From Streptomyces sp. MS191 (lineage in GTDB: Bacteria > Actinomycetota > Actinomycetes > Streptomycetales > Streptomycetaceae): a DNA stretch of 59,596 nucleotides. The position numbers were made by a program, and so were the translations under genes. A model generated the notes under the pieces. It was not told where the DNA came from. It did no database searches and saw only the letters and a program-made list of their open reading frames with translations. Shown piece by piece: positions 58,865-59,596 of the stretch; the first letter of the stretch is position 1, and every line of letters starts with the position of its first letter. The stretch spans positions 111,343 to 170,938 of the forward strand of contig NZ_RDBI01000035.1 of assembly GCF_008042125.1 (NCBI RefSeq). Direction: 5' to 3'.

Positions 58865-59459
58865 CCGCGCGGCGCAGGGCCCGGTTGATGTCGACGGGTC
58901 GGCTGACACGGGTGATGCCGTACTCGGACAGGGCGACGACCGTGCGGCCTTCGGCACGGGCGTCGTCGAGGAGCGGGGCGAGGGCGGCGTCGAGTTCGGC
59001 GGCCGCGCGGAAGGAGCGGGGGTCGTCGGGGCCGTGGCGCTGGAGGTCGTAGTCGAGGTGGGGGACGTCCGACGCCCTCGGCACGTTCCCCCTCTTCCAC
59101 TTCTGGGGACCCGGCGCCGACCTCGTCTCCAGCCAGTGGATCATCGACGCCACCCGCCACATCCTGCGCACCCGCCGCCCCGACCTGGCCCTCTGCTACG
59201 TCCCCCACCTCGACTACGACCTCCAGCGCCACGGCCCCGACGACCCCCGCTCCTTCCGCGCGGCGCAGGGCCCGGTTGATGTCGACGGGTCGGCTGACAC
59301 GGGTGATGCCGTACTCGGACAGGGCGACGACCGTGCGGCCTTCGGCACGGGCGTCGTCGAGGAGCGGGGCGAGGGCGGCGTCGAGTTCGGCGGCCGCGCG
59401 GAAGGAGCGGGGGTCGTCGGGGCCGTGGCGCTGGAGGTCGTAGTCGAGGTGGGGGACGT
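58865..59459. repeat. 204-bp direct repeat (58865-59068 and 59256-59459)
   Basis: The two 204-bp copies are identical, in the same orientation and offset by 391 bp. They encode the segment from VPHLDYDLQ to INRALRR of the phosphatase-family gene. 391 is not a multiple of three, so the duplication shifts the frame. Confidence 0.95.
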
Positions 59460-59588
59460 AGCAGAGGGCCAGGTCGGGGCGGCGGGTGCGCAGGATGTGG
59501 CGGGTGGCGTCGATGATCCACTGGCTGGAGACGAGGTCGGCGCCGGGTCCCCAGAAGTGGAAGAGGGGGAACGTGCCGAGGGCGTCGG
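59069..59588. repeat. 196-bp inverted repeat (59069-59264 and 59393-59588)
   Basis: 59069-59264 is the exact reverse complement of 59393-59588. The inverted copy sits between the two direct copies, and overlaps the second by nine bases CCGCGCGGC (59256-59264), a microhomology at the switch point. Confidence 0.95.
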
Positions 59589-59596
59589 TGAGTTCG

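Larger units (their letters stand above)
58257..59596 (-). pseudogene. Alkaline-phosphatase-family (nucleotide pyrophosphatase-like) gene, broken and cut by the window edge
   Basis: From 59596 leftward the minus strand encodes GTFPLFHFWGPGADLVSSQW, IIDATRHILRTRRPDLALCY, then VPHLDYDLQRHGPDD, ALSEYGITRVSRPVDINRAL, and on to the C-terminus ending LLLRLAGLH at 58257. HLDYDLQRHG and SEYGIT are metal-site regions of the type I phosphodiesterase/nucleotide pyrophosphatase family. The reading frame is destroyed by an extra 391 bp made of an inverted copy (59069-59264) and a direct copy (59256-59459) of the gene's own sequence. Removing 391 bp restores one continuous frame (LALCYVPHLDYD). The 5' part lies outside the window. 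Confidence 0.8.

Overview
The window looks like chromosomal DNA of a Streptomyces or a close relative. GC content is very high with GC-rich third codon positions throughout. It carries actinobacterial marker families: a WhiB-type Fe-S regulator, an XRE/DUF397/ATP-binding trio, a DUF574 methyltransferase and a SpoIIE-HATPase sensor phosphatase. I see no rRNA, CRISPR array, phage or insertion-sequence genes. One tRNA-Leu(GAG) is present.

Layout. 0.4-5.4 kb: acyl-ACP desaturase, an unusual zinc-ribbon SDR, a three-gene WXG/type VII-like unit and a WhiB regulator. 5.5-9.1 kb: alpha/beta hydrolase next to a rearranged stretch, then the divergent primase-polymerase/LigC DNA-repair pair. 9.7-18.8 kb: a small protein, a DHA2 drug exporter, a truncated head-to-head ychJ/FAD-oxidoreductase pair, a VOC protein, a GH4 glycosidase, a secreted M64 peptidase and a DUF574 methyltransferase. 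18.9-24.5 kb: DUF397-XRE / ATP-binding regulatory set, methyltransferase, beta-propeller protein and MFS exporter. 24.9-51.5 kb: a large surface-glycopolymer locus. 51.6-59.6 kb: orphan solute-binding lipoprotein, SpoIIE sensor phosphatase, tRNA-Leu, DUF2254 membrane protein, Tat-exported sugar isomerase-like protein and a broken alkaline-phosphatase-family gene running off the edge.

The centrepiece is the 26-kb glycopolymer locus. It encodes an initiating undecaprenyl-phosphate sugar transferase, a TagA/WecG-type GT26, four GT2 enzymes, a Wzx flippase, three Wzz-type chain-length proteins (one fused to a Wzy polymerase), a nucleotide-sugar SDR fused to an aminotransferase beside a NeuD/PglD acetyltransferase, and a giant secreted DUF4082 protein. 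Five dispersed enzymes match, by sequence character, all five steps of the Pseudomonas WbpA-B-E-D-I route to UDP-ManNAc3NAcA (a di-N-acetylated mannuronic acid). I infer that the locus makes a Wzx/Wzy-type polymer containing this acidic sugar.

The second theme is structural damage or misassembly. At 58865-59588 a gene is broken by a duplication-inversion-duplication of 391 bp. At 5623-6505 a 129-bp inverted copy of the hydrolase gene lies next to a 70-bp tandem duplication. At about 12645 two genes are fused head-to-head with both 5' ends missing. The shared fold-back signature at two distant loci needs raw-read checking before any biology is built on it. Many genes also have a TANNNT-like hexamer 6-8 nt before the start codon, which suggests leaderless transcripts.
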